NCBI GenBank assembly: GCA_002633005.1
Contig: NMRA01000815.1
Location: 67,520 to 131,519, forward strand
Reading direction: 5' to 3'
From: Phoronis australis
Lineage: Eukaryota > Phoronida > Phoronidae
Length of the DNA stretch: 64,000 nucleotides
Below the pieces are notes generated by a model. The model searched no databases and was not told the origin of the DNA. It saw only the letters and a program-made list of their open reading frames with translations. The translations under genes and the position numbers were made by a program. Of the stretch, positions 60,702 to 64,000 are shown in pieces. The stretch's first letter is position 1. Every line of letters starts with the position of its first letter.

Positions 60702-62324
60702 TAGGTCCTAGCGTCTACTGAACGCAAGCCAGGTCTAGACGAGACAACCTAATTTTTCACGGCATTCCCGGGGGAAATTCTGAAACATGAGAAGAAGCGG
60801 AAACTGCAGTAAAGGAACTAGTTAATAACCACCTAGCGGACATACCAGGGGTAAAGATTGAGCGGGCCCATAGGATTGGTCGCAAGAACCCTAGCAAACC
60901 TCGACCAATCATCGCAAAGTTGAGTTCATTCAAGAACAAGTTGCAGATCTTAAAAGGCAAAAGAAAATTAAGGAGTGAAACTCAATACTCAGTGGCTGAA
61001 GACTTCAGCAAGAAGGTTCGTATCGCTAGATCAAAGTTATGACAGTTCCCAACAGACAATGATTTTATAGAAGCCACAATAAAATTCGATAAGCTTTATC
61101 ACAACAGGGAAATGTACCTGTATGACGATTATATAGACAAAGTTGTCTGCGACTAGGATAGATACATCTTCAGAGATAAAACGGAAACAAATGAAGAGGA
61201 CGATAGCCAATAGCAAACAATGACAAGAGAAATGAAAATTGGATAATGGAACATAGGGGGCGCTAGAAAATAAGCTACGACAAAACAAAGGGGAAATTTA
61301 AAAAAAAAATTGAAACTACGACCTCATAGGATTCATTGAATCACACGCAAGAGCAGAGCATGAATTTAGCGATCTCTTAGAAAATTATTCCACGTTCACA
61401 TCAGTACGAAACATACATAACAGCAAAGTATCTGGTGTAGTGACAGTAATGGTAAAGAACGATTTAGGAACCAAAATAACTCGCATCTGTGAGAATTTAG
61501 AAGACAGAGTATATTTGCATCTCAAGGATTTGTTTGGTGGCACAGACAAGCCAGATGTTATAATAGGTTTTATTTATCTCCCTCCCGAAGGGTCAGCATA
61601 CTACAGCCACGACATTTCTGACTGCGGTGTTGATCGTCTCGAGGATGACTTTACCTGCTTGAAGAGTAATGGGAAATTTAACCAGTCACGGGTTATTTTG
61701 ACACGTGACTTTAATTTAAGGACAGCTACACTCAGAGATTACATACCAGATGACGATATCACGCATATCAGTGTCCTTGTCAATAGCGAGTGTTGTTATG
61801 TTCAAAATAATTTTGAAAAACCAAGAAACAACCAAGATGCGAAATCTAATTACTTCGGCAAACAACTTGCCAAATTTTGCGCAGTATATGGTACGCACAT
61901 AGTTAACGGTAGATACCCCTCAGACAGAGAAGGAAACTCGAGGATGCAGCACTATTGACTATGTTATTGGCGAGGCATGTCTCTTCGAATATATTAATGA
62001 CTATGAAGTATTAAACTACGACCAGTCAGACCATTTCCCTATCATGTGTACTTTACGTTATCTAGAACATACGGAAGCTGATACAGACAGATCGAACATT
62101 AGTGTCAGAGCGACCCCATTGCACCGACTCAAGTGGCAGCCACACAAATCTTCAAATTTTAAGGATAGACTGGGCAGCGTTGACATCAACGAGAAATTAT
62201 ATCTTCAGCCATCGATATGGATATTAACACAGCAGTTAAATTTAAAAAAAAATGCATTATTCCACGCTTGCGGCGCTGACATGAAAATAAGCAATAACCC
62301 CGCAGTGAACAGGCAGCAGCCAAG

Positions 62325-63095
62325 GTGGTTCGACAACGTTTGCGAGCAAAATTAAAGAAAATAGAAAAACATAATTTATTGAAACTTTTCCGATCCACAA
62401 AGTGTGTGGATACACTACGTAATTATATTGATACGAAAAGCCAATTTAAGGAAACCTGTCGTGAAAAAAAGAAGAATTATAACGAACAAATGGAAAAGAA
62501 CTTATGTGATTTAGTGAGAGATCCAAGAAAATTCTGGGCAAACGTGAAGTCAATCATAAATCCGAATAATATTCAACAAGCGGATATTTCGTCGAACGAA
62601 TGGTATAACTATTTTGAAAAACTCTTGAACACTGGGCCTGTACGGGAAAACAAGGAATTCCTTAATAATTTGTTGGACGAAATGCGAGAGCACGACGAAA
62701 GCTGCAATGACTGTGCCAACACACCTGGTGATGAAATCCTGGTACAACTTAATAAAGAAATCGACATGTCCGAAATCAATCAGGAAATAAATAAACTTAA
62801 AAACAACAAAACCCCTGGAGAAGATGGTATTCCAAGCGAACTCTTCAAAGCACTGACTGGTGACATCCTTGAAGTATTATGCAAACTATTCAACAAGGTA
62901 CTGGCGACAGGAAAATTCCCGGGGAACTGGAGAAAGAGTATAATCGTTCCTATCTACAAGAAAGGAGACAAAAATAACCCAAATAATTACAGGGGAATTT
63001 CTTTAATTGATAGCATAAGCAAGCTGTTTACATCAATATTAAACAAAAGGCTCATTGAGTTGCCGGATGCAATGCAATGTATCCCTGAGGAATAA
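62325..63095 (+). pseudogene. LINE ORF2 reverse transcriptase segment (first half)
   Basis: The longest intact piece of the retrotransposon ORF2: 256 codons ending in an in-frame stop at 63095. It holds the fingers region of the RT (FWANVKSIINPNNI, LKNNKTPGEDGIPSELFKAL, NNPNNYRGISLIDSISKLF). A shift just after the stop restores STVDNIFVLQALAHRN and YCVFVDFN, the first catalytic-Asp region. So the stop is a decay lesion, not the end of the protein. Confidence 0.85.
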
Positions 63096-64000
63096 GCCGG
63101 ACTTAGGGGGGTTATTCGACCGTGGATAACATTTTTGTTCTACAAGCTTTGGCCCACAGAAATTTATCAAAAAGAGGTGGAAAAATGTACTGTGTCTTTG
63201 TGGACTTTAACAGTCTGGAAACTACACGTCTGTTTTATTGTTTGTTAAAAAATAATCCCACGGGAAAATGACTGTTCAATCTCCTGAGGAATATTTATGC
63301 TGAAGTGAGATCTTACGTGAGAATACAGAGCCAAATCACACCCTATTCTGAATGTAAGAGAGGTGTGAAACAAGGGTGTATACTGAGTCCTTGGTTATTC
63401 TCTGTTTTTGTAAGCGGGCTGGTGTCAGAGGTCAAAGAAAATGGAGGACGAGGTATCAAGTGTGATGATTGTGAATTAAGTTCGTTCCTGTTTGCGGACG
63501 ATTTGGTGCATGTGGCGGACACAGTGCCTGGACTCCAGAGGAAATTAAATGTATTGCACAACTACTGTGTGGATTGGAGTCTTTGTGATTTATTGATATA
63601 TTTTTTTTCAGAATTTAAGCAAAGATTGTTGGATTGTGCTGCCCAAGAATGGAGGACATCAGTGCAGAGCTCTAGCTAGTGCTTATTTTACTCTGTTATC
63701 AAAACAGATTTATCTTGTGAAGAAAACCCTACTGTCTACCCCCAACTCTGCGTAGAATTCTAGCCAAATTCAGGTGCTCTGGACATCAACTGAAAATAGA
63801 AACTGGTAAGCACCATGACATTCCAAAGGAAGATAGACGTTGCGAAATTTGCAACCGTTCAGAAATTAAAGACGAAATACACTTATTACTTAACTGCCCC
63901 GTACTTAACGAATTAGAATGAATTTTTTTACCAGAAATATTCCGACAGCATACTGACATCGAAAACGTCAAATACTTATTCAAAACAAACTCTGGAAATC

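Larger units (their letters stand above)
60312..64000 (+). mobile_element. Degenerate non-LTR retrotransposon (ORF1 + EN-RT ORF2), runs off window
   Basis: ORF1 (about 60312-61156, broken) has a coiled-coil start (ELLEQLNAKFEKV, QVAHLESKVGDLENSL). After an insertion come DNLIFHGIPG, VKELVNNHLADIPGVKIERA and HRIGRKNPSKPRPIIAKL, the LINE ORF1 RNA-binding pattern. ORF2 starts near 61226: apurinic-type endonuclease (GFIYLPPEGS, LTRDFNLRT; frameshift near 61935, then DYVIG and YDQSDHFPIM), then reverse transcriptase (NNKTPGEDGIPSELFKAL, IVPIYKKGDKNNPNNYRGIS, KQGCILSPWLFS, catalytic FLFADDLV). An apparent deletion follows near 63590, then the terminal finger RRCEIC...HLLLNC near 63835-63900. There are at least three frameshifts and several stops, so it is inactive. 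It is CR1/L2-like in style; the clade is not certain. Confidence 0.88.

Overview
This 64-kb window is animal nuclear DNA. It is AT-rich and has spliced genes with GT-AG introns of roughly 0.3-4 kb, microsatellites, MITE-like hairpins and decayed LINE/Penelope retroelements. Bacterial signals (operons, Shine-Dalgarno sites, CRISPR) are absent. Fukutin, RAD17, ATG4D and a secreted PAN-TLDc protein point to a metazoan. Intron size and repeat style suit a marine invertebrate, such as a basal deuterostome or a cnidarian, but the sequence alone does not fix the phylum.

Layout. (1) 0.7-8.6 kb, minus strand: fukutin (FKTN), the Golgi ribitol-phosphate transferase. Seven coding exons were assembled by splice phase; the 3' end runs off the left edge. 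(2) 9.5-10.5 kb: a ~1-kb non-autonomous DNA transposon with homopolymer-rich inverted ends and a tRNA-like segment inside. (3) 13.66-27.66 kb, minus strand: a complete RAD17 checkpoint clamp-loader gene of 15 coding exons (~677-698 codons). Its introns hold a pure 32-unit CTG/CAG array and a minisatellite. (4) 29.1-30.8 kb: a repeat cluster with tandem and inverted copies, including a copy shared with 7.4-8.2 kb. (5) 31.4-39.3 kb, plus strand: a complete ATG4D autophagy protease gene (8 coding exons, 587 aa) with an unusual N-terminal tail containing two NPF motifs. A Penelope-like fragment lies in intron 5. (6) 44-45 kb: a frameshifted zinc-finger gene fragment. (7) 45-51.6 kb, plus strand: a small gene for a predicted secreted protein with a PAN/Apple-like domain and a TLDc domain, preceded by a partial duplication of its first exon. 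(8) 52.9-53.7 kb: an old LINE 3' fragment. (9) 56-60 kb: two THAP-domain remnants on opposite strands and the first two exons of an unrecognised gene. (10) 60.3 kb to the end: a degenerate non-LTR retrotransposon (ORF1, endonuclease, reverse transcriptase, terminal zinc finger). Its ORF1 was interrupted by a MITE-like repeat, which was itself hit by an 83-bp hairpin with a perfect 10-bp target duplication.

The host genes serve different jobs (dystroglycan glycosylation, DNA-damage checkpoint, autophagy, an extracellular protein) and are not an operon or functional cluster. FKTN and RAD17 both lie on the minus strand; RAD17 and ATG4D are divergent, about 3.8 kb apart between start codons, with the repeat cluster between them. 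The most unusual items are the secreted PAN-TLDc architecture with its duplicated signal-peptide exon, the nested hairpin elements, the intronic CTG array, the NPF-tailed ATG4D and a GC-AG intron in FKTN.
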